In this document: in pieces, positions 24,646 through 34,107 of the stretch
Numbering within the stretch: position 1 is the stretch's first letter
Layout: every line of letters begins with the position of its first letter
DNA from: Rhodobacter sp.
Lineage (GTDB): Bacteria > Pseudomonadota > Alphaproteobacteria > Rhodobacterales > Rhodobacteraceae
DNA: 34,161 nucleotides
Assembly (NCBI GenBank): GCA_030065095.1
Contig: JASJDP010000045.1
Location: 1 to 34,161, forward strand
Direction of reading: 5' to 3'
The notes under the pieces: model-generated
What the model was told of the DNA's origin: nothing
Databases searched by the model: none
The model's input: only the letters and a program-made list of their open reading frames with translations
Position numbers and translations under genes: made by a program

Positions 24646-25665
24646 ATGAAGGAGCGCCCCACGATACACACCGTCGCCAAGGCGGCCGGCGTGTCCATTT
24701 CGACCGTCAGCCAGGTGATGCGCGAACAGGGGCGGATTTCGGAAGAGACGCGCCGCAAGGTCAAGCGCGCCGCCGAAAAGGTGAACTATATCCGCGACCA
24801 GCGGGCGGCGGCGATGCGGTCGGGCGACTCGCGCGAGGTCGGACTGCTGATCCATAACATCCGCAACCCGTTCAATGCCGAGGTCGTGGTCGGCGCCAAC
24901 GCCTATCTCGAAGAACACGGCTATCTTGTCTTCGTGCTCGACGCGCTGGACGACCCCGAGCGGCAGAGACGGTATTTGCGCACGATGATGAACAGCTCTC
25001 CGGGCGGACTGCTGTGGGTACCGGCGCTCGGCACCGATCAGGACACCGTCGACTGGGTCCGCGATCAGGGCAAGGCCACGGTCACGCTGCTGCGTCCCCC
25101 GCCCGGTCATCCCTTCGACCATGTTGGCATCGATTCGACGCTCGGCGCTATGCTGGCAACGCGACACCTTTTGAGCCTCGGCCACCGCCAGGTCGCGTTT
25201 CTCGGCGGCGACCATCGGTCCGAAACGATCCTGCAGCGCGTCGGCGGATATGTCTCGGCGATGCTGTCGGCGGGCACGGGCGATACGGTGGTACGGGAAT
25301 GCGCCGAAAGCAAGGCTGCGGCGATGGAGGCGACGGTGCGGCTGATCGGCGACCGCCCGGACGTCACCGGGCTGGTCTGCAACTGCGACGTCGTGGCCGC
25401 CGGCGCCACGCTGGGGTTGATGCGCCTGGGTTTGCAGGTCGGGCACGATGTTTCGGTGACCGGGTTCGACGACATCGAGGACGCGCGGCTCTGGTCGCCG
25501 CCCCTGACCACCGTCGCGGTCGATCCGCGCGGTATCGGGCGGCAGCTGGCCGAGGCCTTGCTGATGCGCAAGCGCGCGCCGGACGGGGCGGTCAGAAGCG
25601 TAAACTTGCCGGTGCGTCTGGTGGTACGGGACTCGAGCGGCCAGCCTTTGGGGAGGGACATGTGA
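24646..25665 (+). CDS. LacI-family regulator of the sugar/compatible-solute module
   Basis: A 339-residue LacI-type regulator. The DNA-binding part (TIHTVAKAAGVSISTVSQVM) is directly followed by an effector domain with GLLIHNIRNPFNAEVVVGA, VSVTGFDDIEDARLWSP and TTVAVDPRGIG. The ATG at 24646 places the helix-turn-helix at the N-terminus as usual; the frame is open from 24430, but the added residues are not family-like. It overlaps the first permease gene by one base and so belongs to the transporter operon. It probably controls both this operon and the divergent binding-protein gene through the AACGTT sites, and responds to the imported sugar or its product. Confidence 0.85.
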   Translation: MKERPTIHTVAKAAGVSISTVSQVMREQGRISEETRRKVKRAAEKVNYIRDQRAAAMRSGDSREVGLLIHNIRNPFNAEVVVGANAYLEEHGYLVFVLDALDDPERQRRYLRTMMNSSPGGLLWVPALGTDQDTVDWVRDQGKATVTLLRPPPGHPFDHVGIDSTLGAMLATRHLLSLGHRQVAFLGGDHRSETILQRVGGYVSAMLSAGTGDTVVRECAESKAAAMEATVRLIGDRPDVTGLVCNCDVVAAGATLGLMRLGLQVGHDVSVTGFDDIEDARLWSPPLTTVAVDPRGIGRQLAEALLMRKRAPDGAVRSVNLPVRLVVRDSSGQPLGRDM

Positions 25666-26942
25666 TGGCGAAAACGGCGGCAAAGGCGACCGAGGCCGAT
25701 CTGGCGCGGGCACGTCGGCGCATCGGACCGATCGAGCGGCGGGAAATGCGGCTGGCCTTCGGGATGCTGTCGCCCACGGTCGCGGCGGTTTTGCTGGTCG
25801 TCCTGATCCCGGTTCTTGCCAATTTCTGGATCAGCGTGAAACCGATCGAACTGGCCGACCTGCGCGCGGCCAAGCCCCTGGTGCGCGAGCGAGTTCAGGG
25901 CGATGTCCTCCAGCCCGGCGACGCCTTTGCGGTGCGCTACCGCGTCAGGTCCAGCTCACCCGCCGCCGAGGTACGCGATGTCGAGTTTACCCATAGCCTG
26001 CCGCCGGGGCTTACGCTGACGGACGACGCCGGGACCTGCACGCTTTCCGGCCCCGACCTGCGCTGCAACGTCGGCACGCTGGAACCGCGCGCCCGGGTGG
26101 ATGTCAATGTCACGCTGACCGCCGGTCAGGCCTATTTCGACGCCGGCAGTCCGGATCTGCGGGCGGCCGATCCGCTGGCCACGGGCCGGTCGACGAATAA
26201 GCTGACGAGTTTCGAATTCACCTTCGACAATTTCCGCAAGGTGTTCGACGCCGCCGAGTTCTGGAACGTGCTCTGGGTGTCCATCGTCTACACCATCGGC
26301 GGCACCGGCGGCGCGCTGCTGTTGGGGCTGTTCGCAGCACAGCTGATGATGGTCGCCTTCCCCGGCCGCGGCATCATGCGCGGGCTTTTCCTGTTTCCCT
26401 ACGTCTCGCCGGTGATCGCGGTGGCATTCACCTGGATCTTCCTGCTCGACCCGTTTTCGGGCACCATGAACGCCATCCTGACGAAAACCGGGGTGACCGA
26501 CGCCAATATCAACTTCCTCGGCCAGCGCGGCATCGCGCTCTGGACCGTGATCGCGTTCGAGGCCTGGCGCTATTTCCCGCTGGCGTTCCTGTTCATCCTG
26601 GCGCGGATGCAGTCGCTCAGCTCCGATCTGAACGAAGCCGCCGAGATGGACGGGGCGACGCCGTTCCAGAAATTCTGGTACATCTCGCTGCCCCAGCTCG
26701 TGGGCATCATCTCGACCCTGTTCCTCTTGCGCTTCATCTGGACCTTCAACAAGTTCGACGACATCTTTCTGCTCACCGGCGGCGCCTCGGGCACCCGCAC
26801 GCTGACGGTGAACGTCTACGAACAGGCCTTTGCGCTCTCGAATCTCGGCGCAGGCGCGGCGGTTGCGGTGGTGATTTTCTTCATGCTGGCGGTCTTCCTT
26901 GCCTTCTACTTCAAATTCGTCCCGAAAGAGGAGGGCATGTAG
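25665..26942 (+). CDS. Sugar ABC permease with an inserted DUF11/Ig-like periplasmic domain
   Basis: A 425-residue permease of the MalF/UgpA type, well above the usual 290-320. The first membrane helix (about 35-58) is followed by an insertion of about 125 residues before the ordinary permease core resumes near residue 185. Within it, residues 80-150 look like a DUF11/Ig-like beta domain (AVRYRVRSS, SLPPGLTLTDDAG, CNVGTLEPRARVDVNVTLT). Cys125 and Cys134 could form a disulfide in the periplasm. The rest has five more helices and an EAA loop (NEAAEMDGATPFQKFWYI). MalF of E. coli has an Ig-like P2 loop that holds the binding protein, so a receptor-docking role is a reasonable analogy. The start overlaps the LacI stop. 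Confidence 0.85.
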   Translation: MAKTAAKATEADLARARRRIGPIERREMRLAFGMLSPTVAAVLLVVLIPVLANFWISVKPIELADLRAAKPLVRERVQGDVLQPGDAFAVRYRVRSSSPAAEVRDVEFTHSLPPGLTLTDDAGTCTLSGPDLRCNVGTLEPRARVDVNVTLTAGQAYFDAGSPDLRAADPLATGRSTNKLTSFEFTFDNFRKVFDAAEFWNVLWVSIVYTIGGTGGALLLGLFAAQLMMVAFPGRGIMRGLFLFPYVSPVIAVAFTWIFLLDPFSGTMNAILTKTGVTDANINFLGQRGIALWTVIAFEAWRYFPLAFLFILARMQSLSSDLNEAAEMDGATPFQKFWYISLPQLVGIISTLFLLRFIWTFNKFDDIFLLTGGASGTRTLTVNVYEQAFALSNLGAGAAVAVVIFFMLAVFLAFYFKFVPKEEGM

Positions 26943-28169
26943 ATGGCCCGCGGTCTTGTTCTCGGCGTCGTCCTGGGCGCGATCTGGGGCTTCGTCACCG
27001 CCGTCGTGATCGGCGTCTCGGTAACGCTCGTCTTCGGCGTCGATGCCTCGATGACGGCCCTTTCCGCGCTGATCGCGGGCATCCCCGGCGCGGTGGCGCT
27101 GCTCTTTGCCCGCGACATCACACCGAACGCCTGGATGCAATTCCTGATCGGTATGGCGGTCTACGCGGTCGTGCTGGTGGCGCTGACGGGGCTTGCGCCG
27201 CTTGGCCTGCCGCTCGGCACGGTGCCGGTCACCTCGGTCCTGGTTCTGGCGACGCTGGCGGCCACGACAATCGGCGCCGTTGCCCTGGCGTTCCACAAGA
27301 TGGATTGGAAGGCGCTGAACCGCTACCGGATGGAAGAGGTTCTGATCCACGCGCTCAAGGGCCTGGGCTTTGTCTTCTTCACTGCGATCATCCTGCTGCC
27401 CTTCTACGCCATGCTGATGACCAGCTTCAAAAAGCAGGCAGAGCTGCTGCAGAACCCGCTCGACTATTCGATCAACCTCAGCCAGGGGCTCATGAGCCTC
27501 TTCAGCTCGTACATCGAGCTGTTCGTGACCTTCGACTTCGGCCGCTTCATTCTGATCTCGACCATCGTCTCGGTGACCACGGTGATCCTGACGCTCGCCG
27601 CCTCGATCCCCGGGGCCTATGCGATCAGCCGCCTGCGGTTTCCGGGGCGGGTGACGTTTTCGCGTTCGATCCTGCTGATCTACATGGTTCCGGCCATCGT
27701 TCTGGTGATCCCGCTTTATGCTGTCTTCAGCCAACTCGGCCTGCGCGACAGCCTGTTGGGCCTGCTGATCGTCTACCCGGCGACGACGATCCCGGTCTCG
27801 CTATACATGCTGCAGGGATATTTCCGCGGGCTGCCGTCCGAACTGGAAGAGGCCGGCATGATGGACGGCTGCACGCGGCTCGGCGTGATCCGGCGGATCA
27901 CCCTGCCGCTTTCCCTCCCGGCAATCGCGTCGGTGGCGCTTTATGTGTTCATGATTGCCTGGAACGAGTTCCTGTTCGCCTTCATGTTCCTCGACAGTCC
28001 CGAGATCTTTACCCTCTCGCGCGGGGTGGTGTCGCTCAATTCCTCCGAGGTTCCGCGCCAGCATCTGATGGCTGGGGCGGTGATCGTGACGATCCCGGTC
28101 CTGGTGATCTTTTTGTGGTTCGAACGCTTCCTGGTCACCGGCCTGACCGCCGGATCGGTGAAAGGCTAG
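26943..28169 (+). CDS. Sugar ABC permease with a four-helix N-terminal extension
   Basis: A 408-residue permease of the MalG/UgpE type, where about 280 is normal. The first 120 residues add about four hydrophobic helices (near 4-30, 36-56, 65-88 and 98-117) and have no relation to the permease fold that I can see. A short charged linker (HKMDWKALNRYRMEE) leads into the standard core starting near 137, with the EAA loop EEAGMMDGCTRLGVIRRI. The ATG follows the first permease's TAG directly, and GAGGAGGG just upstream is a strong ribosome binding site. Both permeases of this transporter are enlarged, suggesting that the additions work together. Confidence 0.85.
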   Translation: MARGLVLGVVLGAIWGFVTAVVIGVSVTLVFGVDASMTALSALIAGIPGAVALLFARDITPNAWMQFLIGMAVYAVVLVALTGLAPLGLPLGTVPVTSVLVLATLAATTIGAVALAFHKMDWKALNRYRMEEVLIHALKGLGFVFFTAIILLPFYAMLMTSFKKQAELLQNPLDYSINLSQGLMSLFSSYIELFVTFDFGRFILISTIVSVTTVILTLAASIPGAYAISRLRFPGRVTFSRSILLIYMVPAIVLVIPLYAVFSQLGLRDSLLGLLIVYPATTIPVSLYMLQGYFRGLPSELEEAGMMDGCTRLGVIRRITLPLSLPAIASVALYVFMIAWNEFLFAFMFLDSPEIFTLSRGVVSLNSSEVPRQHLMAGAVIVTIPVLVIFLWFERFLVTGLTAGSVKG

Positions 28170-28173
28170 GCGG

Positions 28174-29444
28174 ATGGACGACCAAGTGCTCAAATCGCAC
28201 GACGAAACGGCGCGCGACATCCTGCGCGCCAACGACCGGGGCGGTTATACCGTGCCCACGGCAGGGCTCTATCCCTACCAATGGAACTGGGACAGCGTCT
28301 TCGCCGCGATGGGCTTTGCCACCTTCGACCGCGACCGGGCCTGGCGGGAGCTCGAAACGCTGTTCGATGCGCAATGGCCCGACGGCATGGTCCCCCATAT
28401 CGTCTTTCGCGCCGACGAGCCCAGTTATTTTCCGGGGCCTTCGGTCTGGCAGGCCAACAAGGGGCCCCTGCCCTCGTCAGGTATCTCCCAGCCGCCGGTG
28501 GCAGCGACCGTCATACGGCTGCTTGCCGACCTTGACCCCGGCCGCGCCGAGCGCCTCTTTGACCCGCTCGACCGCTGGCACCGCTGGTTCCATGCCGCGC
28601 GCGACCCTGACGGGATCGGCGTCATCGCAATCACTCATCCTTGGGAATCCGGCCGCGACAACCTGCCGGACTGGGACAAACCCGGCGACGCGATCGACGT
28701 AAGCGGCGTCGGCGCCTACACGCGCCGCGACACCTCGCTCGTCGACAACGACCAGCGCCCGAAAAAGAAGGATTACGACCGCTATCTGGCGCTGGTGCAG
28801 TTCGGCGTCGACCGCGGCTGGGACCCTGCGCGCATCGCCGCCGAGACGCCGTTCTTCGTGGCAGACCCGGGCATCACCGCGATCCTGCTGCGGGCAGAGC
28901 GCGACCTGCGCGCCATGGCACAGACCTTTGGCCGCGACACCGCCGAGATCGACGCGCGCATCGCTCGGCTCGAAGCCGGGCACGAACGGCTGTGGAACGC
29001 GCAGGCCAAGGCTTACGTTTCGCGCGACACGCGCACCGGAGAGCTGGCGCCCTGGGCGACCTCGGCCTCGTTCCTGCCGCTTTATGCCGGGGTCACCGCG
29101 CGCAAGGCCGCGCTTCTCGAAACCCTTGATGGCTTTGCCGGCGCGGTCCGCTTCACCGTGCCCAGCTTTGACCCGCGCAGCGATCTCTTCGACCCGCTGC
29201 GCTACTGGCGCGGGCCGGTCTGGGCGATGATGAACTGGATGATCGCCGACGGCCTTGCACGATGCGGCGAAGACACCCGTGCCGCACGCATCCGGTCGGA
29301 CACGGCGAAGCTGATCCGCCAAAGCGGCTTTGCTGAATATTTCGGCCCCGTCGGGGCCGAGCCCTGCGGCGGCGGCGGCTTTTCCTGGACCGCTGCGATC
29401 TGGCTGGCCTGGGGCTTGAGCGACACAAAGGAAGGACCCTGCTG

Positions 29445-29445
<1 letters not shown>
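28174..29445 (+). CDS. GH63-like glycoside hydrolase (mannosyl/glucosylglycerate hydrolase type)
   Basis: A 423-residue cytoplasmic protein with an (alpha/alpha)6-type pattern and motifs of mannosylglycerate/glucosylglycerate hydrolases: [13 protein letters not shown] (35-47), [10 protein letters not shown] (69-78), [10 protein letters not shown] (101-110) and [14 protein letters not shown] (155-168). [13 protein letters not shown] and [11 protein letters not shown] follow near 343-396. Asp162 and Glu388 sit where the acid and base are expected in this family. No signal peptide is present, so it acts on imported substrate. It lies between the permeases and the ATPase, sharing one base with the ATPase start. 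Releasing sugar and glycerate from a solute taken up by this transporter is the likely role; trehalase-like activity is a weaker alternative. Confidence 0.75.
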
Positions 29446-30503
<1,058 letters not shown>

Positions 30504-30543
30504 GCCCGTCTGCCTCTGTTGTACCGGCAGGCGCCGCGAACAA

Positions 30544-30573
30544 ATCGCCTTCCCTCCGGGGAGGGTTGGCGAT
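30544..30573. terminator. Long hairpin downstream of the sugar transporter operon
   Basis: ATCGCC (30544-30549) pairs with GGCGAT (30568-30573) and CCCTCC (30552-30557) with GGAGGG (30560-30565). The two stems are separated by facing TT pairs. No T-run follows, and the next 150 bases are GC-rich without a recognisable gene. It may be a Rho-type end or a dispersed REP-like element. Confidence 0.5.
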
Positions 30574-30729
30574 GGCGCGGCGGCCTGCGGCCTTGATTCC
30601 GCGCCAGGGGCAAATCGGGAAGGGCAGCCGCAACGCCGGAACCTGCGCCGGTCTTCCTCCCACCGCCCCATTCGGGCCATGCGGCCCCCTCTTGATACCC
30701 GCCCACACCCCACGATAGACCGCTGGCCC

Positions 30730-31320
30730 ATGGCCAAGCTCTACTTCCACTACTCCACCATGAACGCGGGCAAATCGACGCTGCTGCTGCAGGCGTCCTA
30801 CAACTACCGTGAGCGCGGCATGGACACCTACCTGATGACCGCCCGGCTCGACACCCGCGCCGGGCGCGGCCGGATCGCCAGCCGCATCGGCATTTCCGAC
30901 GACGCCGACCTGTTCGCCCCCGGCGAAGACCTGTTCGCCAAGATCGAACGGCGGCTCGCCCAGGGTCGGGTGGCCTGCGTCTTTCTCGACGAGGCGCAGT
31001 TTCTGGAAAAAGCCCAGGTCTGGCAGCTCGCCCGCGCCGTCGACGATCTGCAGGTGCCGGTGATGTGCTATGGCCTGCGCGTCGATTTCCAGGGAGAGCT
31101 GTTTCCCGGCTCAGCCGCGCTTCTGGCATTGGCCGACGAGATGCGAGAGGCGCGCACGATCTGCCATTGCGGAAAGAAGGCGACGATGGTGGTGCGCATG
31201 GGAGCGGACGGCAAGGCCCTGACCGAAGGCGCCCAGGTGCAGATCGGCGGCAACGAAACCTACGTGTCGCTCTGCCGGCGCCACTGGCGCGAGGCAACCG
31301 GCGACCGCGATATCGGCTAG
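30730..31320 (+). CDS. tdk: Thymidine kinase
   Basis: A 196-residue type II thymidine kinase that phosphorylates thymidine with ATP in the salvage pathway. The P-loop is STMNAGKSTLL near residues 9-19, the catalytic/DEAQ segment FLDEAQFL and the substrate loop CYGLRVDFQGELFPGS. Zinc-binding cysteines lie in ICHCGKKA and VSLCRRHW. The length is standard. It stands alone, about 230 bases after the sugar module, and marks the return to core chromosomal genes. The ATG at 30730 matches the family N-terminus (KLYFHYSTMNAGK). Confidence 0.95.
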   Translation: MAKLYFHYSTMNAGKSTLLLQASYNYRERGMDTYLMTARLDTRAGRGRIASRIGISDDADLFAPGEDLFAKIERRLAQGRVACVFLDEAQFLEKAQVWQLARAVDDLQVPVMCYGLRVDFQGELFPGSAALLALADEMREARTICHCGKKATMVVRMGADGKALTEGAQVQIGGNETYVSLCRRHWREATGDRDIG

Positions 31321-31341
31321 GCTGTCCGGAAGGATCGTCGG

Positions 31342-31979
31342 GTGACGTGTGACCTGTCCGATGCTCGGGCGGGCTTCTCCTTTGGATGGCGGGAAATCCG
31401 GCTCGCATCGACGGATCACTTTCGAGTCCGGCGCCCGCCTTTCTTAGACATATTTACAAACCTTACCGTCCCCACGATTTACGGCGAACGCGTCAGCGCA
31501 AATGATCTCATCACCGAGTTGTCGAGTGTGAACCGGGTCAAGGCGATCTCGCTCGGCGGGATGGGTGAGGTTGAGATCGTCGTGGGCATCGCCGGAACGG
31601 CCGGCTGCGGCGAGGGCTTTGAAAATCCCGGCTCCACGACAGCCATCTATGCAGGCGAGGGCCTTGTCGACGGCGCCGATGCCGCCGCGCTCGGTGACAA
31701 GGACAGCATCGCCGGCGCGAAAGATGGCGGCATCGAGGAAATCATTGATGTCGCCAGGGTGATCTTCATCAGTATCGACATCGGTGTGGACGGCGGAGTC
31801 GAGGGCCACGAATACTATATCTTTGACGGGCATCGCCCGGACAGGTCCATCCACGCTGTGCCCGCACAGTCAAACGGGGGCGAGCGCATCCGGGGCGCCG
31901 CCTCGCGGTATCAAGTCGCTAGGGCAATCTTCTGTTTCTCCAGAGACTTAGGCAGGCGCTCCCATGGAGATGCCTTGGG
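31342..31979. other. Unresolved stretch with open frames on both strands
   Basis: A rightward frame (31342-32154) and an exactly opposed leftward frame (31444-31854) are both open here. Neither translation matches a family I know. Codons are of the self-complementary GNC type, so composition does not settle the strand. My hand count gave about 74% third-position GC for the rightward frame and 66% for the leftward one, less biased than the neighbouring genes. The rightward frame also runs into csaA on the other strand. It may be a decayed gene or a small unknown protein of about 135-200 residues; I cannot decide. Confidence 0.25.
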
Positions 31980-32318
31980 TCAATACACTCGCCCGCCTAG
32001 CGGCACCTCCTTGTCCGGAACCAGCAGCACCACCTCGCCCGCCTTGTCCGGCACCCCCAGAACCAGCACCTCGGACATGAATTTCCCGATCTGCCGGGGC
32101 GGGAAATTCACCACCCCCATCACCCGTTTCCCGACCAGCCCGTCGGGCGTGTAATGGGCGGTCAGCTGGGCCGAGCTTTTCCGCTCGCCGATCTCCGGCC
32201 CGAAATCCACCCACAGCTTGATCGCCGGCTTTCGAGCTTCGGGATAGGGCTCGGCCCGCACCACCTGCCCGACCCGGATATCCACCCGCAGGAATTCCTC
32301 GAAACTCAGATCAGCCAT
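31980..32318 (-). CDS. csaA: tRNA-binding/secretion chaperone-like protein CsaA
   Basis: A 112-residue single-domain protein with the EMAP/Trbp111-type OB fold. The start LSFEEFLRVDIRVGQV, the middle KLWVDFGPEIG and KSSAQLTAHY, and the end VLGVPDKAGEVVLLVPD are typical of CsaA. It binds tRNA as a dimer and was described as a chaperone in protein secretion in Bacillus. It overlaps the end of proC by 8 bases on the same strand, so the two are co-transcribed. Length is normal. Confidence 0.92.
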   Translation of the reverse strand: MADLSFEEFLRVDIRVGQVVRAEPYPEARKPAIKLWVDFGPEIGERKSSAQLTAHYTPDGLVGKRVMGVVNFPPRQIGKFMSEVLVLGVPDKAGEVVLLVPDKEVPLGGRVY

Positions 32319-33123
32319 TCCGCAACTCCCGCGACCGGTCCGCCGCCGCTGCGACCGCCCGCTTCATCAGCGGCAGCAATCCCGCGCCCTCCTCCATCAA
32401 CACCTCCAACGCCGCCGCGGTCGTTCCACCCGGCGAGGTCACGTTCACCCGCAGCTGCGCCGGGCTTTCCTCGGCCCGCTCCGCCAGCGCCCCGGCCCCG
32501 GCCACGGTCGCCGTTGCGAGCTGCATCGCCAGCCTCTCGGGCAACCCCTCGGCCACGCCTGCCGCCGCCAGCGCCTCGATCATGTGAAACACATAGGCCG
32601 GCCCGGACCCGGACACAGCCGTCACCGCATCCATCTGCGCCTCGCCGTCCAACCGCACCGTTTGCCCCACCGCCGCCAGCAGCGCCTCGGCCAGCGCCAT
32701 CCCGCCTTCGTCGACGCGATCGTTCCCGATCAGGGCCGTGATCCCCTTGCCCACCGCCGCCGGCGTATTCGGCATCGCCCGGATCACCGGCGCCTCCGCA
32801 CCCAGAACCGCCTCGAACATGGCAATCGGAGTTCCCGCCGCCACCGACAGGAACAACGTGCGGCCACCGCCCAGTTGCTGCAGCAACGGCAGTGCCGAAC
32901 CCATCACCTGCGGCTTCACGGCAATCAGCGCAATCGCCGGATCATCGGGCACGCCTTCGTTCAGGTGCACATCCATGCCCTGTACCCACTCCGAGGGTTG
33001 CGGATCGATTACCCAGACCGATCCCGGCGAAAGCCCGCGGTCCAACCACCCCGCCAGCATTGCCGAGCCCATCTTGCCGCAGCCCAGCAGTACCAAGCCT
33101 CGGCGATCTATTTCGTGAAACAT
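32311..33123 (-). CDS. proC: Pyrroline-5-carboxylate reductase
   Basis: A 270-residue enzyme making proline from 1-pyrroline-5-carboxylate with NAD(P)H. The Rossmann motif is LLGCGKMGSAM near residues 12-22. The family signatures IRAMPNTPAAVGKG, TAVSGSGPAYVFHMIEAL and RVNVTSPGGTTAAAL are complete. Active-site regions are intact and the length is standard. It lies between the YbjN-like gene and csaA, all leftward, and overlaps csaA by 8 bases. This is a core biosynthetic locus. Confidence 0.95.
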   Translation of the reverse strand: MFHEIDRRGLVLLGCGKMGSAMLAGWLDRGLSPGSVWVIDPQPSEWVQGMDVHLNEGVPDDPAIALIAVKPQVMGSALPLLQQLGGGRTLFLSVAAGTPIAMFEAVLGAEAPVIRAMPNTPAAVGKGITALIGNDRVDEGGMALAEALLAAVGQTVRLDGEAQMDAVTAVSGSGPAYVFHMIEALAAAGVAEGLPERLAMQLATATVAGAGALAERAEESPAQLRVNVTSPGGTTAAALEVLMEEGAGLLPLMKRAVAAAADRSRELRNG

Positions 33124-33150
33124 GCCAGCCCCCCATTGCGGAGGCCGAGA

Positions 33151-33651
33151 TTAGGCGCGCCCGTAAGCCTCTGCAATGGCAACGTTCATCGCATCCGCAG
33201 GGGCCTGATCGCCCCAGGCCACCAGTTGGAACGCCGGATAGAACCGCTCTGCCGCGGTCACCGCGGTGCCGATCAGCCGATCGATCTGCTCGCGCCCCGC
33301 CATCTGCCCGCCGGCCAGCACCAGCCCATATCGGTACACCATCAGCCGCTGTTCGTGCCAATAGGTGAACGCCCCCGCCCAGCACATGTCATTGGTGCGG
33401 TTCAAGGTCTCGTAAAGCGCCGGAAGCTTGTCCTCGGGCGGCTCCATTTCGAAGGTGCAGATCAGCCGCAAGGTCTCGTCGAATCCCGACCAGGCCAGCG
33501 TGATCGAATAGGTCCGCCACTGCCCCTCGACAGCCATCGCGATCTGGTCATCCGCCACGCGGTCGAAATCCCACTCATGAAACTCGGCAATGTGCTCGAC
33601 AATGTCGATCGGGTGGAGGTCTTCCGTATGAAACTGCTCTGAAAGTGACAT
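33151..33651 (-). CDS. YbjN-domain protein
   Basis: A 166-residue cytoplasmic protein of the YbjN family (segments DIVEHIAEFHEWDFDR, LICTFEMEPPE and TNDMCWAGAFTYW). YbjN proteins have a fold like type III secretion chaperones and affect motility and stress responses in E. coli; their molecular role is unclear. The ATG at 33651 begins the conserved part; the frame is open to 33696 but those residues are not family-like. It lies 27 bases upstream of proC and is probably in the same transcript, an arrangement common in Rhodobacteraceae. Confidence 0.85.
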   Translation of the reverse strand: MSLSEQFHTEDLHPIDIVEHIAEFHEWDFDRVADDQIAMAVEGQWRTYSITLAWSGFDETLRLICTFEMEPPEDKLPALYETLNRTNDMCWAGAFTYWHEQRLMVYRYGLVLAGGQMAGREQIDRLIGTAVTAAERFYPAFQLVAWGDQAPADAMNVAIAEAYGRA

Positions 33652-34010
33652 GCCTGGCCTCATTGGTTGTCGTCTGAGGGGTTCGAATGCCCACAAAGAC
33701 TAGCTGCCTGCTCTAGGTCGGGCGGTCGTTGCCACCCTGCCTACGAGATATGGTGTACGTCTTGGGTCAGACTGTAAAGAACAAATTTTCTGAATGGCCA
33801 GATTAACCGCGGTGAAGCCGTTTTATTGTAGCGGGCCACGCAAATTTGCAGTGTGTGCCACCCAGATTTTCAGCAGAACGACTTATTGGGCTGGAACCGG
33901 GAAGGGCGCCGATGGAAGCGGCCGATGCAGGCTTCAAAGCGCCGGGGCGGGTTGCGGTTTTGAAGGCACATTGAAGGGGGGTTTAAAGGGTCTGATCGGT
34001 TCGTTGGCCA
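33652..34010. other. Intergenic region without a recognisable gene
   Basis: About 360 bases. The part next to 33651 should hold the promoter of the YbjN-proC-csaA unit. A rightward frame from 33794 is open but its translation is unlike any protein I know and consists partly of the tandem repeat that follows. The sequence has more A/T than its surroundings around 33770-33890, which may indicate acquired DNA. Confidence 0.4.
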
Positions 34011-34074
34011 CTGCGGAACTGCGGAACTGCGGAACTGCGGAACTGCGGAACTGCGGAACTGCGGAACTGCGGAA
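34011..34074 (+). repeat. Perfect 8-bp tandem repeat, eight copies
   Basis: The unit CTGCGGAA occurs eight times in a row without change (starts at 34011, 34019, 34027, 34035, 34043, 34051, 34059 and 34067). Such perfect short arrays change copy number by strand slippage. Eight is not a multiple of three, so in a coding region each step would shift the frame. No real gene appears to contain it here. Confidence 0.95.
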
Positions 34075-34107
34075 AGAACACCACATTCTAATCGAGCTCC
34101 AATGCTC

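Noticed and set aside
25956-27734. Leftward open frame of 592 codons opposite the permeases
   Set aside because: Composition is dominated by Arg, Glu, Gln, Asp and His, the usual antisense of membrane-protein codons; both permeases on the other strand are well supported.
33671-33700. GGGGTTCGAATGCCC resembling a tRNA T-arm
   Set aside because: The stem does not pair properly and no acceptor, D or anticodon arm can be built around it; it lies in the YbjN gene leader.
34011-34074. CRISPR-like array
   Set aside because: Units are contiguous 8-mers with no spacers and there are no cas genes in the window.
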